Source: Burkholderiaceae bacterium
GTDB lineage: Bacteria > Pseudomonadota > Gammaproteobacteria > Burkholderiales > Burkholderiaceae
DNA: 24,792 nt
Reading direction: 5' to 3'
Assembly: GCA_947372155.1 (NCBI GenBank)
Contig: CANBSM010000007.1
Location: 1-24,792 of the forward strand
The translations under genes and the position numbers were made by a program. Below are positions 7,252 to 15,864 of the stretch, one piece after another. Within the stretch, counting starts at the first letter, position 1; every line of letters starts with the position of its first letter. The notes below the pieces were generated by a model. It did no database searches. It saw only the letters and a program-made list of their open reading frames with translations, and was not told where the DNA came from.

Positions 7252-8174
7252 TTTTGAGCTCCAGGCTGACCGGTGCCGCTATTCGGTGTAATTTTCTTGG
7301 GTGGCTCACTCCAAATAAGGCTTGAAGGCGATTGACTTGCTATACGACTAAATTCATTTAAATTCTCGCTCGCCTGCTTGATATTTTCTATCGTCAGCAC
7401 AGTGTCGCTCTGAACGCTGGTAATAGTCTGACGCAATGAAGTGGTTGCCGCCACTAATTCACGCATCAAAATACCAAGCTCTTCTTTGTCAGTTGCCTTA
7501 TTAATGCGGGCCATGATGACGTTCAATTGATTAACAGATTCGATAACTCCCTGGTTATCTTTGCCATTGCCTGCCATCAGAACATTAAGGTTGCCCAGCA
7601 AAGCATCCAATTTCTTCTGAGTGCCATCAATATTCATGTCATTGAGAGCGCCAATTAACTTTTGAATACCAGAAATAATTTCATCAGCTTGATTTGGTAG
7701 TGAAGGAATTACCGGGTACGCAGGCTTCCAAGCAAAAGGGAGTGGCGGAGTGGCGGCTGCATTGGCAACAAAATCAAATTCCACATAGTTCACACCGGTG
7801 ATGCCCATCGACTTCACACGTGCCCGTAAGTTATTTTTTACGAACTCGCTAATTTGATCTTCATTTACTTTGTCACCAAAAATCTGCATTCTGACGACAA
7901 CATACTGTCGACGGTCATGAAAAGGTAAATCTCTTTCGTAGATATCGCCAGACAAGCCAATCGACGTTACCTGACCAATCTTGACACCGCGGAATCGAAC
8001 AGCCGCGCCAGCATCCAAGCCCGTTACAGACTGTTTAATATAGGTCTCAACCATGAACGATTTTTGGAAGAATTTACCTCCACCAAAAATGAGAATCACA
8101 GCAATCAGTACGCCAATTGCGGCAAGCACAAAAACGCCTAAGCGAAAATAATTGGGATTTGAGTTATTACTCAT
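7248..8174 (-). CDS. MCE/MlaD family periplasmic lipid-binding protein
   Basis: This 308-residue protein has a single N-terminal transmembrane anchor (about residues 11-31) and one MCE domain (about 40-135). The domain contains TYIKQSVTGLDAGAAVRFRGVKIG and the later LRARVKSMGITGVNYVEF, both typical of MlaD/MCE domains that form hexameric rings carrying lipid between membranes. A long helical C-terminal region (about 160-290) resembles the needle-forming helices of PqiB/LetB or Mce proteins, so a tube reaching towards the outer membrane is likely, which is inference. The C-terminal tail is Pro-rich. It overlaps by 4 nt with both the upstream ATPase and the downstream lipoprotein (ATGA each time), so synthesis of the complex looks translationally coupled. 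Confidence 0.93.
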   Translation of the reverse strand: MSNNSNPNYFRLGVFVLAAIGVLIAVILIFGGGKFFQKSFMVETYIKQSVTGLDAGAAVRFRGVKIGQVTSIGLSGDIYERDLPFHDRRQYVVVRMQIFGDKVNEDQISEFVKNNLRARVKSMGITGVNYVEFDFVANAAATPPLPFAWKPAYPVIPSLPNQADEIISGIQKLIGALNDMNIDGTQKKLDALLGNLNVLMAGNGKDNQGVIESVNQLNVIMARINKATDKEELGILMRELVAATTSLRQTITSVQSDTVLTIENIKQASENLNEFSRIASQSPSSLIWSEPPKKITPNSGTGQPGAQK

Positions 8175-8947
8175 GCTGCGTCCTTGCTCATAATACGATT
8201 GAAGAATTGATGCACCCGTGGATCTTTACTGGTATCGCGCAATACTTTGGGATCTCCCTCGGCGATGATTCCTTTAGCGCCTTTGTCGAGCATGATTACC
8301 TTGTCAGCAATGGCATAGATGCTCGCAAGCTCATGGGATACGATGACAAAGGTGATACCCAAATTTTTAGATAGGTCCAAAATTGTGCTATCAAGGTCAG
8401 CAGAGGTAATGGGATCCAAGCCAGCCGATGGCTCATCTAAGAATAATATTTTGGGGTCAAGCGCCATAGCCCTAGCAATCGCCGCCCTCTTTTGCATGCC
8501 CCCACTGATCTCACTGGGCATATATGACTCGTACGGCAATAGCCCAACCAAATCGAGCTTGCAGCGCGCCAACAAATCCATTTGCGCTTGTGTTAGTTGC
8601 GTATATTCCTGCATAAACAAGGTAACGTTATCAAGCAAGTTCATGGAACCAAATAGAGCGCCCTGTTGGTACATCACACCAAAGCTTGTCATGATCTTCT
8701 GACGCTCCGGCCCAACTGCAGTAGTGATATTTCGCCCCTCAATCAGAACATCACCAGACAGCGGCTGATAGAGGCCGAATAAATTTTTTAACAAGCTAGA
8801 CTTACCGCAACCTGAACCACCCAGAATGACAAAAATCTCCCCATAATTGACTGAGAAATTTAGATTCTGCATCAGGACGTTAGAGCCATAACCTACTGTG
8901 AGGTTTTGAACATCAATTGCGTATGGAGATTTGTCTGGCGTATCCAT
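8171..8947 (-). CDS. ABC transporter ATP-binding protein, MlaF/LinL type
   Basis: This 258-residue ABC ATPase has every catalytic motif intact: Walker A GGSGCGKSS (43-51), Q-loop in MYQQGALF (92-99), signature ISGGMQKRAAIARA (147-160), Walker B KILFLDEPSAGLDP (166-179) and the H-loop His in IVSHEL (His205). The signature variant SGGMxKR and the YQQGALFGSM segment are characteristic of the MlaF/Mkl family that powers MCE lipid transporters. The C-terminal part after the D-loop matches MlaF-like proteins in length. The ATG overlaps the permease stop by one base (TGATG), and its stop overlaps the MCE start (ATGA). It should energise the permease encoded immediately upstream. Confidence 0.95.
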   Translation of the reverse strand: MDTPDKSPYAIDVQNLTVGYGSNVLMQNLNFSVNYGEIFVILGGSGCGKSSLLKNLFGLYQPLSGDVLIEGRNITTAVGPERQKIMTSFGVMYQQGALFGSMNLLDNVTLFMQEYTQLTQAQMDLLARCKLDLVGLLPYESYMPSEISGGMQKRAAIARAMALDPKILFLDEPSAGLDPITSADLDSTILDLSKNLGITFVIVSHELASIYAIADKVIMLDKGAKGIIAEGDPKVLRDTSKDPRVHQFFNRIMSKDAA

Positions 8948-10119
8948 CAGAAACCTGTCTTGTAGGAAATGAAGGCAAAAATACCGTCAACCAACACAAT
9001 CAAAACGATACTGCTTACTACAGCTCGCGTCGCAGAAATACCAACTGCAGCAGCACCATTACCCGTTTGCATACCGCGCAGGCATCCAACTGCAGAGACA
9101 ACGACACCAAAAAGTGTGGCCTTGATTAAACCCGATGCAATATCTTCGATATCTACAGCCGAGAGCATCCCGTTATAGAAATTCACAAAAGGAATGCCAT
9201 AGATCAGCATCGTTAGCATGGAGGAAAAGATGCTGACGATATCGGCAAACAATGTCAAAATCGGCGCAACTAAAATACCTGCCAGTACACGCGGCACGAC
9301 TAGAAAACGAATTGGGCTTAGGCCGCCAGATACAAGTGCATCTACTTCGCTATTGACAGTCATTGTGCCAATCTCCGCAGCAAAAGCTGCAGAGGAACGA
9401 CCCGCTAACAAGATAGCGGTAATTAACGGGCCCATTTCACGCACAATACCCAAAGCAGCAAGAGGCCCAACAAAGGATACGGCGCCAAATTGCTGCATGC
9501 CAATAGCAGCCTGGAAAGACAAAATAACGCCAATCAAAAACGCGACTAAACCAACAATAGGTAATGCCGCTATGCCTGCCTGCACTGCGGCATTTACAAA
9601 ATCACCCCAGCGAACTTGATTAGGGTAGCGAATAGACCAAGCTAAATCCGCTACGAGATGTCCAGTAAAAGTAATTAGCCCGACAGCATCATCAATTAAA
9701 TTTTGTGTCGCCATACCAGTGCTCACCACAAAACTTCTTTTGGGTTTTACAGCAGGCACGGGAAATAAATTGCTGATCGGGTTGAATTCACCTAATAACG
9801 GTTCATAGCGGGAATCTAAGCCGGCAACATCAAACTTTGCGCCAGCGGTTGTTTGTGCTTCTTCAAGCGCAATCAGAAATGCAATACCAGCACCATCTAG
9901 AAAAGTGACTTTCGATGCATCAAAAGTGAGAGACTTACTTTTGCTATCGCCTTGCTTGAGCCATGCATCTTGAGAGTCGCGGATTTGAGCCCAGACACCG
10001 CCCAAGGAATAGATGTTGACATTGCCACTCACAAGCACTTTTGCGTTGTTAGCATCCACCTGTGACCAAACAGCCACTGGGGCGTCAGAAACAGCAGAAA
10101 TGGTGTCAGAAAGGCTCAT
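8947..10119 (-). CDS. MlaE-family ABC permease with N-terminal STAS domain
   Basis: This 390-residue fusion begins with a STAS domain (about residues 18-112), seen as LTFDASKVTFLDGAGIAFLIA. Gly replaces the Ser often phosphorylated in anti-anti-sigma STAS proteins (DGAG). The rest is a MlaE permease (about 145-390) with five or six helices and the family core GPLAALGIVREMGPLITAIL, LLAGRSSAAFAAEIGTM and EVDAL. In the E. coli Mla system these parts are two proteins (MlaB and MlaE); here they are fused, as in LinK-type systems. It is the first gene of the minus-strand operon and lies about 45 bases past the tRNA terminator. No Shine-Dalgarno precedes the ATG, and a -10-like TATAGT (10126-10131) sits so close that a leaderless mRNA is possible. 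Confidence 0.94.
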   Translation of the reverse strand: MSLSDTISAVSDAPVAVWSQVDANNAKVLVSGNVNIYSLGGVWAQIRDSQDAWLKQGDSKSKSLTFDASKVTFLDGAGIAFLIALEEAQTTAGAKFDVAGLDSRYEPLLGEFNPISNLFPVPAVKPKRSFVVSTGMATQNLIDDAVGLITFTGHLVADLAWSIRYPNQVRWGDFVNAAVQAGIAALPIVGLVAFLIGVILSFQAAIGMQQFGAVSFVGPLAALGIVREMGPLITAILLAGRSSAAFAAEIGTMTVNSEVDALVSGGLSPIRFLVVPRVLAGILVAPILTLFADIVSIFSSMLTMLIYGIPFVNFYNGMLSAVDIEDIASGLIKATLFGVVVSAVGCLRGMQTGNGAAAVGISATRAVVSSIVLIVLVDGIFAFISYKTGF

Positions 10120-10163
10120 AAGCAGACTATAAGGTATCTCTGTGAAAGCACTGAGAAAAGCCT

Positions 10164-10199
10164 AAAAAGAGAAAGGGCCCAGTTTTTCAACTAGGCCCT
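10164..10199 (-). terminator. Intrinsic terminator of the tRNA-Arg gene
   Basis: On the minus strand, arms at 10174-10184 and 10189-10199 pair as AGGGCC-AGTT against AACT-GGCCCT with one mismatch and a 4-base loop. TTTC, TC and TTTTT (10164-10168) follow. It begins 10 bases after the tRNA CCA end, the expected position, and should shield the downstream transport operon from tRNA read-through. Confidence 0.85.
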
Positions 10200-10208
10200 C
10201 ATATGGGT

Positions 10209-10285
10209 TGGTGCGGCTGGCAGGAATTGAACCCACGACCCCTTGGTTCGTAGCCAAGTACTCTATCCAGCTGAGCTACAGCCGC
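10209..10285 (-). tRNA. tRNA-Arg (anticodon ACG)
   Basis: This 77-nt tRNA folds completely. The acceptor stem pairs GCGGCTG with CAGCCGC, the D-arm contains GTAGCTCAGCTGGATAGAG, and the anticodon stem CTTGG/CCAAG holds the loop CTACGAA with anticodon ACG. The T-arm contains GGTTCAATTCC, the discriminator is A, and CCA is genomically encoded (10211-10209). A34 would be deaminated to inosine by TadA so that this tRNA reads CGU, CGC and CGA. It is a single isolated tRNA gene with its own terminator. Its 5' end lies only 18 bases from the divergent greB start. Confidence 0.97.
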
Positions 10286-10295
10286 AACAGCCATA

Positions 10296-10301
10296 ATTAT
10301 G
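10296..10301 (-). promoter_or_regulatory. Probable -10 element of the tRNA-Arg promoter
   Basis: CATAAT on the minus strand matches the -10 consensus at five of six positions and ends 10 bases before the tRNA 5' end, so transcription would start just before the mature tRNA. The -35 region would lie inside the greB coding sequence and is poorly conserved. Confidence 0.45.
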
Positions 10302-10303
10302 CC

Positions 10304-10804
10304 ATGGAAGAGAAGAACTACATCACACCGGCAGGTCACGAGCGCATCAAGACCGAGCTCCTACAGCTCTTAAACCTTGATAGACCGGAGGTTGTCAAGG
10401 TGGTCCACTGGGCCGCCAGCAATGGCGATCGGTCTGAAAATGGCGACTATATTTATGGAAAAAAGCGTCTGAGAGAGATTGATAGGCGGATTCGCTTTCT
10501 CAATAAACGCCTCGAATTTGCCGTGGTTGTCGATAATTCCGCTCGAAAATCGGGAGAAAATGACGCTGAACAGGTCTTCTTTGGAGCAACGGTGACATAT
10601 GCGGCCCTAGAGGGCTCTCAAGCAAACAAGCAGACTGTCATCACCATAGTAGGTGTAGATGAGGTTGACCTGGATAAAGGCCATGTCAGCTGGGTCTCAC
10701 CTATAGCCAGAGCCTTAATTAAGTCTCGCATCGGAGACTGCGTCTTTATTCAAACACCTACCGGCCCTACTGAAATTGAAATAATAGACGTTCAGTATTT
10801 ATAG
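10304..10804 (+). CDS. greB: Transcription elongation factor GreB
   Basis: This 166-residue factor rescues backtracked RNA polymerase by inserting its coiled coil through the secondary channel and stimulating transcript cleavage. The N-terminal coiled coil spans about residues 8-75. Its tip has the acidic GDRSENGDY, which coordinates Mg2+, followed by IYGKKRLREIDRRIRFLNKR, the pattern that separates GreB from GreA. The C-terminal FKBP-like domain covers about 85-166. The start is ATG 10304. The open frame continues upstream, but those codons lie across the opposite-strand tRNA and are not coding. No Shine-Dalgarno is visible before the ATG. greB is convergent with spoT, 12 bases apart. Its promoter must lie in or beyond the tRNA gene. 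Confidence 0.95.
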   Translation: MEEKNYITPAGHERIKTELLQLLNLDRPEVVKVVHWAASNGDRSENGDYIYGKKRLREIDRRIRFLNKRLEFAVVVDNSARKSGENDAEQVFFGATVTYAALEGSQANKQTVITIVGVDEVDLDKGHVSWVSPIARALIKSRIGDCVFIQTPTGPTEIEIIDVQYL

Positions 10805-10816
10805 GCCCAAGCTGGC

Positions 10817-13210
10817 TTATGTTGCGCGTGTCCGGGTCACACGCATAACGTCGGGGTTGGCTCGTAAACTGCGCATCACTTTTGAGAGATGCAGACGATC
10901 ATAGACTTGGATCGTAAAGCGGATGGTTACGGAATCTTCTTTGAAGCGATCTTCCATCGATACATTCATGATGTTCGAGTCTGCTGAAGTAACGCTGCTT
11001 GCAACTCTAGCCAAGACGCCCTTACCTTGGCGTGTATCAATTGCTAGATCTAATTCAAACTCGCGATTTAACTCTTTACCCCACTCAACCTCAACCCATT
11101 TATCACTATCTTTTGAAAGCATGCGTAATGCTACAGAGCAATCGTTAGTATGAACTTGCAGGCCCTCTCCTTTTCCGAGATAACCAATAATGTTATCGCC
11201 CGGAATGGGATGGCAGCAAGTCTGAAAGTGAATAGAGTTACCTTCTCGGCCATCGACCAAGATGGCTTGGCGTTGATGATGATGACTTACCTCTTGGTTA
11301 GGCGCAACCCAGTCTGCAACACCTAAACGCATTTGCTCTGCGCCACCCTCATCATCGATCAAAATCTTGAGACGAATAGCCAGCTCCTGTGGAGAGCGTC
11401 TACCAAGTGCAATATTGACGCAAGCCTCTTCACGGGTTTTATCACCCGTCCAATGCATTAGCTTTTCCCAAATCTCTGGACTGAGTAAGGCAGCATCAAC
11501 ACCCTGTTGACGCAATGCATTTGCTAATAAACGTTCACCTAGTTGAAGTGATTCAGAATAGTGTTTGGTTTTTAAAGAATGGCGAATAGATGCACGGGCT
11601 TTGCCGGTACGAACAAAAGCTAGCCAACCTGGATTAGGTTGTGAACTTGCTGACGTAATGACTTCGACAATGTCACTATTCTTAAGTTCACTTCGCAAAG
11701 GTAATTGCAGGCCATTGATCTTGACCGCTACACATGTATTACCAAGATCGCTATGAATAGAGTAAGCAAAATCCAGAGCAGTTGCACCCCTTGGTAAGGC
11801 CCTAATCTGACCGGTAGGCGTAAACACATAAACAGCATCTGGAAACAAGTCAATTTTGACGTGCTCTAAGAATTCTTGAGAGTCGCCACTGCTATCCTGA
11901 ATATCAATTAAGGACTGCAGCCATTGGTGAGCACGGTTTTGCACCTCACTCATATCAGGAGAGCCGTCTTTATAAGCCCAGTGCGCAGCTACACCCGCTT
12001 CAGCAACCGCATGCATTTCCGTTGTACGAATCTGAAACTCTACCGGTACGCCCGAGGGACCCAATAAAGTGGTATGCAAAGATTGATAGCCATTTAATTT
12101 AGGGATCGCAATGTAATCCTTAAATTTGCCAGGCATCGGCTTATATAAAGAATGCAGGATACCGAGTGCGCGATAGCATTCATCAATTGAATGCACCGTT
12201 ACGCGGAAAGCATATACATCTAATACTTGTGAAAAACTTAAATGCTTAGAGCGCATCTTGGTATAGATGCTGAAGAGTGTCTTTTCGCGACCGCGTAGGT
12301 CAACCTCTAAATTGGCCTTAGCAAACGCCATACGAGACGCTTGGAGAATCTTTTCAACCATCTCCTTCCGGTTGCCACGCGCCCGCTTGACTGCACCTTC
12401 AATGACCCGAAAACGCATGGGCATGGAATAACGGAAACTGAGATCTTGTAGATCGCGGTAAATGATGTTCAACCCAAGACGATGAGCGATTGGTGCATAG
12501 ATTTCGATTGTTTCAGCGGCTACTCGGCGGCGCTTTGCCATGGGTACAGCATCTAAGGTACGCATGTTGTGAGTGCGGTCAGCAAGCTTAACTAAGATGA
12601 CCCGCACATCTCGCGCCATTGCCATGAACATTTTGCGAAAGCTCTCTGCTTGAGCTTCTGCATGGCTCTGAAACTCCAGTTTGTCTAACTTGGTTAAGCC
12701 TTCAACCAGCTCCGCCACTTTATTGCCAAACTTTTCAACCAAATCCGCCTTTGTACAACCCGTATCTTCAATCACATCATGCATCAATGCAGCCATGATC
12801 GATGGCGCATCTAAGCGCCATGTTGCGCACAGTTCGGCTACAGCAACTGGATGGGTAATGTAAGGCTCGCCGCTATGACGATACTGCCCTAGATGAGCTG
12901 CGTCAGAAAACTGAAATGCTTTTTTGACTTGCGTAATTTCATCGGGCTTTAGATAGGAAAGCTTCGAAAGCAATCCCTCTATAGAAACTACCTGATGCTT
13001 GAGAGGAAGAATGGGGGCCGATGTTGGCCCGAATAAATGACGGCTCGATTGCGCCAATAAGCTCGCAATGATCGATTTTTTACCGCTTTGAACTGGAGGG
13101 TCGGAATCCGCATCCAACAGTTGTGCTTGATTGGGATCAAGCGAAGCATCTTTAGGCGTGATGCCCCCTGCTTTTTCCGATGTTTTGGCTAGTCCTAAAG
13201 GGAGCTCCAC
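10817..13210 (-). CDS. spoT: Bifunctional (p)ppGpp synthetase/hydrolase (RelA/SpoT family)
   Basis: This 797-residue enzyme makes and degrades the alarmone (p)ppGpp. The hydrolase domain (about 105-260) keeps its metal-binding residues: ITHPVAV (His120), HDVIED (144-149) and LADRTHNMRT (Asp211). The synthetase domain (about 300-410) has GREKTLFSIYTKM, NGYQSLHTT and EFQIRT. The KFKD motif (362-365) is the basic form found in bifunctional enzymes rather than the acidic EXDD of RelA, so both activities are expected. TGS (about 465-525) and a C-terminal ACT domain (about 720-795) follow. The GTG start has GGAG (13218-13221) 7 bases upstream, giving an N-terminal extension of about 70 residues compared with E. 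coli SpoT. It lies downstream of gmk and rpoZ, the classical order. Confidence 0.96.
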   Translation of the reverse strand: MELPLGLAKTSEKAGGITPKDASLDPNQAQLLDADSDPPVQSGKKSIIASLLAQSSRHLFGPTSAPILPLKHQVVSIEGLLSKLSYLKPDEITQVKKAFQFSDAAHLGQYRHSGEPYITHPVAVAELCATWRLDAPSIMAALMHDVIEDTGCTKADLVEKFGNKVAELVEGLTKLDKLEFQSHAEAQAESFRKMFMAMARDVRVILVKLADRTHNMRTLDAVPMAKRRRVAAETIEIYAPIAHRLGLNIIYRDLQDLSFRYSMPMRFRVIEGAVKRARGNRKEMVEKILQASRMAFAKANLEVDLRGREKTLFSIYTKMRSKHLSFSQVLDVYAFRVTVHSIDECYRALGILHSLYKPMPGKFKDYIAIPKLNGYQSLHTTLLGPSGVPVEFQIRTTEMHAVAEAGVAAHWAYKDGSPDMSEVQNRAHQWLQSLIDIQDSSGDSQEFLEHVKIDLFPDAVYVFTPTGQIRALPRGATALDFAYSIHSDLGNTCVAVKINGLQLPLRSELKNSDIVEVITSASSQPNPGWLAFVRTGKARASIRHSLKTKHYSESLQLGERLLANALRQQGVDAALLSPEIWEKLMHWTGDKTREEACVNIALGRRSPQELAIRLKILIDDEGGAEQMRLGVADWVAPNQEVSHHHQRQAILVDGREGNSIHFQTCCHPIPGDNIIGYLGKGEGLQVHTNDCSVALRMLSKDSDKWVEVEWGKELNREFELDLAIDTRQGKGVLARVASSVTSADSNIMNVSMEDRFKEDSVTIRFTIQVYDRLHLSKVMRSLRANPDVMRVTRTRAT

Positions 13211-13225
13211 ACCGGAACTCCGAAA

Positions 13226-13429
13226 TTACAGAGGTACTTTGGTCAACATGTCACGGTCAGTCACACCAGCAGCTACTTCGCGCAATGCAACTACAGTAGC
13301 TTTATCTCTGGACTCAACACGTGGGGAGTGACCTTGTACTAATTGGCGAGCGCGATATGTCGCGGCCAAAACCAGTTCAAAACGATTTGGGATAGTTTTA
13401 AGGCAATCTTCTACAGTAATACGTGCCAT
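13226..13429 (-). CDS. rpoZ: RNA polymerase omega subunit
   Basis: This 67-residue omega subunit helps fold and hold the beta' subunit in core RNA polymerase. [20 protein letters not shown] and TYRARQL are the conserved N-terminal half, and [14 protein letters not shown] is the conserved second helix. The length is normal for betaproteobacteria. It sits 44 bases after gmk and 15 bases before spoT. In other bacteria omega is part of the ppGpp-binding site, so linkage to spoT is functionally sensible. The ribosome-binding site is weak (GTGAG). Confidence 0.96.
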   Translation of the reverse strand: MARITVEDCLKTIPNRFELVLAATYRARQLVQGHSPRVESRDKATVVALREVAAGVTDRDMLTKVPL

Positions 13430-13473
13430 GCTGGGCTCACTTAATTTAGCTTCAATACCTATAGGATAACTGA

Positions 13474-14112
13474 TTAGACCCCAAGGCGCTTTAAAAGAGC
13501 TGGATTTCTGGCCATACTAGGTCCAGAACGCAGACGGCTTGAAGCCAAAATATGCTTTAAATCGACTAATGCCTGATCAAAAGAGTCGTTAACTACGATG
13601 TAATCTGCTTCCCAGGCATGCTGGAGCTCTACGTGCGCGGCTGCCAGGCGGCGCTGGATAGTAGGCTCATCGTCTTGACCCCGCTTACGCAGACGCTCTT
13701 CTAAGGCCTCAATTGAGGGCGGAAAGATGAAGATCCACTGCACCGAAGGAATGAGCTTGCGAATTTGCTGTGCACCCTGCCAATCAATCTCTAGCATGAC
13801 GTCACTACCTGCTTGCATTTGCGATTCAATCCAAGGTTTTGAGGTGCCATAAAAATGGCCGTGCACTTCTGCCCACTCTAAAAAATGCCCTTGGTCTCTC
13901 TCTTGCAGAAAATCTTCTTTTGTTAGAAAGCGGTAATCCTTACCATCCACTTCACCAGGTCTTGGCGCACGAGTAGTTGTTGATAAAGACAGCTTCAATC
14001 CAGCCTCGTCTTTAAGTAAGGCGTTTACTAAAGAGGATTTTCCGGCGCCCGAGGGCGCAACAATCATCAACATACTGCCTTGATACGATGGTGTCGGTGT
14101 GGAGGTAGTCAT
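13474..14112 (-). CDS. gmk: Guanylate kinase
   Basis: This 212-residue cytoplasmic enzyme converts GMP to GDP with ATP, in purine salvage and supply of GTP and ppGpp precursors. The P-loop APSGAGKS lies at about residues 19-26. The GMP-binding [19 protein letters not shown] segment and the lid [17 protein letters not shown] are intact. The ATG at 14112 gives the usual N-terminus, [12 protein letters not shown] before the first strand. The frame stays open to an ATG at 14166, but that would overlap the end of yicC by 38 bases and add residues atypical for the family. No strong Shine-Dalgarno precedes either. It lies 16 bases after the yicC stop. Confidence 0.95.
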   Translation of the reverse strand: MTTSTPTPSYQGSMLMIVAPSGAGKSSLVNALLKDEAGLKLSLSTTTRAPRPGEVDGKDYRFLTKEDFLQERDQGHFLEWAEVHGHFYGTSKPWIESQMQAGSDVMLEIDWQGAQQIRKLIPSVQWIFIFPPSIEALEERLRKRGQDDEPTIQRRLAAAHVELQHAWEADYIVVNDSFDQALVDLKHILASSRLRSGPSMARNPALLKRLGV

Positions 14113-14128
14113 AAATGAATAATATGGA

Positions 14129-15058
14129 TTACTCGAGGTTTTGAACTTGCTCGCGCATTTGCTCAATAAATAACTTGAGCTCTAGCGCTGCTTGCGTACA
14201 TTCTTCCGATACGGACTTGGAGCTCAAGGTATTGGCTTCGCGATTGAGTTCTTGCATCAGAAAATCTAAACGTTTGCCAACAGGTCCTTTACCTGCAAGT
14301 GCGGTATCTACAGCCTGAAGATGGGTCTTTAAACGCGCGAACTCTTCAGCGACATCAATACGTACCGCATAGAGCACAACCTCTTGGCGAATACGCTCCA
14401 TGAGTTCAGCGCCCGCCTTGGCTTGTTCTTGAGCGGCCAACGCCTCAGCCAAGCGCTCAGTGAGCTTTTCTTGATACTGAGACACATACTCAGGAACCTT
14501 GGGTTCAATCACTTTAACGATGTCACGCATCTTGCCGGTAATGCTAGTGAGAACGCCAACCAAAGCATTGCCTTCAGCATGACGACTTTCCATAAGGGCT
14601 GCTAGCGCAGCGCGTCCCGCTTCCACTGTGGCAGTAATCCAGCTATCTTCCTCACCACGCGGTTCGGACACTACGCCAGGCCAACGCAAAACCTCAGCAA
14701 TACTCAATTCTGGTGCTTTTGGGAAAGCTTCTTGGGCTTTTTCTTGAAGGGTATACAAGGCATCAAGACGATCACGACTAATGGCTCCCAAGGCATGGGG
14801 GTTGCTTTTGGCTGCACCAGCGGCGGTACTATTCACACGCCATGCCGCCCTAAACTCCACCTTGCCCCGAGAAAGGCTTTGGGTAGCCATTTCTCGCAAG
14901 GCAGGCTCAGCCCCACGGCACTCGTCTGGAAGACGAAATCCTAGATCCAGAAAGCGGCTGTTTACAGCCCGACATTCCACCTGCAGATCAGCAACTACGC
15001 CAGCTCCTAGGGAGACTTGGCGAGAAGCGCTGCCATAACCAGTCATGCTCGATATCAT
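14129..15058 (-). CDS. yicC: YicC family endoribonuclease-like protein
   Basis: This 309-residue protein starts [12 protein letters not shown], the invariant YicC opening. The N-terminal YicC domain (about 1-170) contains [17 protein letters not shown]. The C-terminal DUF1732 domain (about 225-309) contains [20 protein letters not shown] and ends in a family-typical helix. E. coli YicC has been reported to act as an RNase affecting small RNAs such as RyhB. Its position, divergent from rph and upstream of gmk, is widely conserved. The ATG at 15058 abuts, back to back, a possible upstream rph start at 15059 (CATATG). It is likely the first gene of yicC-gmk-rpoZ-spoT. Confidence 0.95.
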   Translation of the reverse strand: MISSMTGYGSASRQVSLGAGVVADLQVECRAVNSRFLDLGFRLPDECRGAEPALREMATQSLSRGKVEFRAAWRVNSTAAGAAKSNPHALGAISRDRLDALYTLQEKAQEAFPKAPELSIAEVLRWPGVVSEPRGEEDSWITATVEAGRAALAALMESRHAEGNALVGVLTSITGKMRDIVKVIEPKVPEYVSQYQEKLTERLAEALAAQEQAKAGAELMERIRQEVVLYAVRIDVAEEFARLKTHLQAVDTALAGKGPVGKRLDFLMQELNREANTLSSKSVSEECTQAALELKLFIEQMREQVQNLE

Positions 15059-15115
15059 ATGGACATTGTAGATTCATTATTGATCCAGACCCCAACCCCA
15101 CAGGACCCCATTTCC

Positions 15116-15856
15116 ATGAGTACAGCAAACCCAGCCAAGATTGCCCGCCCTAGTGGCCGCAAGCCTACCGATTTGCGCCCAGTCACCATCTCTAGAGCCT
15201 TTACCAAGCATGCTGAAGGATCGGTTTTGATCGCCTTTGGGGATACCAAGGTTCTGTGTACCGCCAGCATCTTAGAAAAGGTACCACCTCATAAAAAAGG
15301 CTCTGGTGAAGGTTGGGTTACCGCTGAATACGGCATGTTGCCCCGCTCCACCCATACTCGCAGCGATCGTGAGGCAGCACGCGGCAAGCAATCGGGCCGC
15401 ACCCAAGAAATTCAGCGCCTCATTGGTCGCGCTATGCGTAGCGTCTTTGACTTAAAAGTTTTGGGTGAAAGAACCATTCATCTCGATTGCGATGTATTGC
15501 AGGCTGATGGTGGTACGCGTACCGCATCCATTACCGGCGCTTATGTTGCAGCTCGTGATGCGGTAAACCAACTACTTAAAAGCGGCACCCTGAGTAAGGA
15601 CCCAATAATCGATAGCGTTGCTGCAATTTCTGTTGGCATCTACCAAGGCGTTCCAGTATTGGATTTGGATTACCCAGAAGACTCTTCTTGTGATACTGAT
15701 ATGAATGTCGTTATGACTGGTAAAGGCGGCATGATTGAGGTGCAAGGTACCGCTGAAGGTGCTGCTTTTTCTAGAGCAGAACTCAATGCACTCTTGGATT
15801 TGGCTGAGCAAGGCATTCACGAGCTCACACAAATGCAAAGTGATTCATTGAAATAA
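15116..15856 (+). CDS. rph: Ribonuclease PH
   Basis: This 246-residue phosphorolytic 3'-5' exoribonuclease trims tRNA 3' ends and helps degrade rRNA; it forms a hexamer. Family motifs are [13 protein letters not shown] at the start, [16 protein letters not shown], the phosphate-binding [15 protein letters not shown], and [18 protein letters not shown]. The C-terminal half holds [15 protein letters not shown] and GTAEGAAF. Start ATG 15116 has AGGA 10 bases upstream. Starts at 15059 or 15017 would add residues not seen in RNase PH, and the 15017 start would run across the yicC start. It is followed 8 bases later by rdgB, so the two are probably co-transcribed. Confidence 0.96.
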   Translation: MSTANPAKIARPSGRKPTDLRPVTISRAFTKHAEGSVLIAFGDTKVLCTASILEKVPPHKKGSGEGWVTAEYGMLPRSTHTRSDREAARGKQSGRTQEIQRLIGRAMRSVFDLKVLGERTIHLDCDVLQADGGTRTASITGAYVAARDAVNQLLKSGTLSKDPIIDSVAAISVGIYQGVPVLDLDYPEDSSCDTDMNVVMTGKGGMIEVQGTAEGAAFSRAELNALLDLAEQGIHELTQMQSDSLK

Positions 15857-15864
15857 AAATCGAC

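Noticed and set aside
9218..9619. 133-codon open frame on the plus strand inside the MlaE permease gene
   Set aside because: Antisense shadow of a strongly conserved membrane domain; low-complexity composition and no family match.
10208..10303. Upstream extension of the greB reading frame through the tRNA region
   Set aside because: It covers the opposite-strand tRNA-Arg exactly; the extra residues are not GreB-like. ATG 10304 is the real start.
10825..10846. Hairpin GCGTGT/ACACGC just inside the 3' end of spoT
   Set aside because: No T-tract follows on either strand and the sequence is coding; not supported as a terminator.
14113..14166. Longer N-terminus for guanylate kinase
   Set aside because: The added 18 residues overlap the end of yicC and are unlike Gmk N-termini.
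15017..15115. Longer N-terminus for RNase PH
   Set aside because: It would overlap yicC or add residues absent from the family; AGGA before ATG 15116 fits better.
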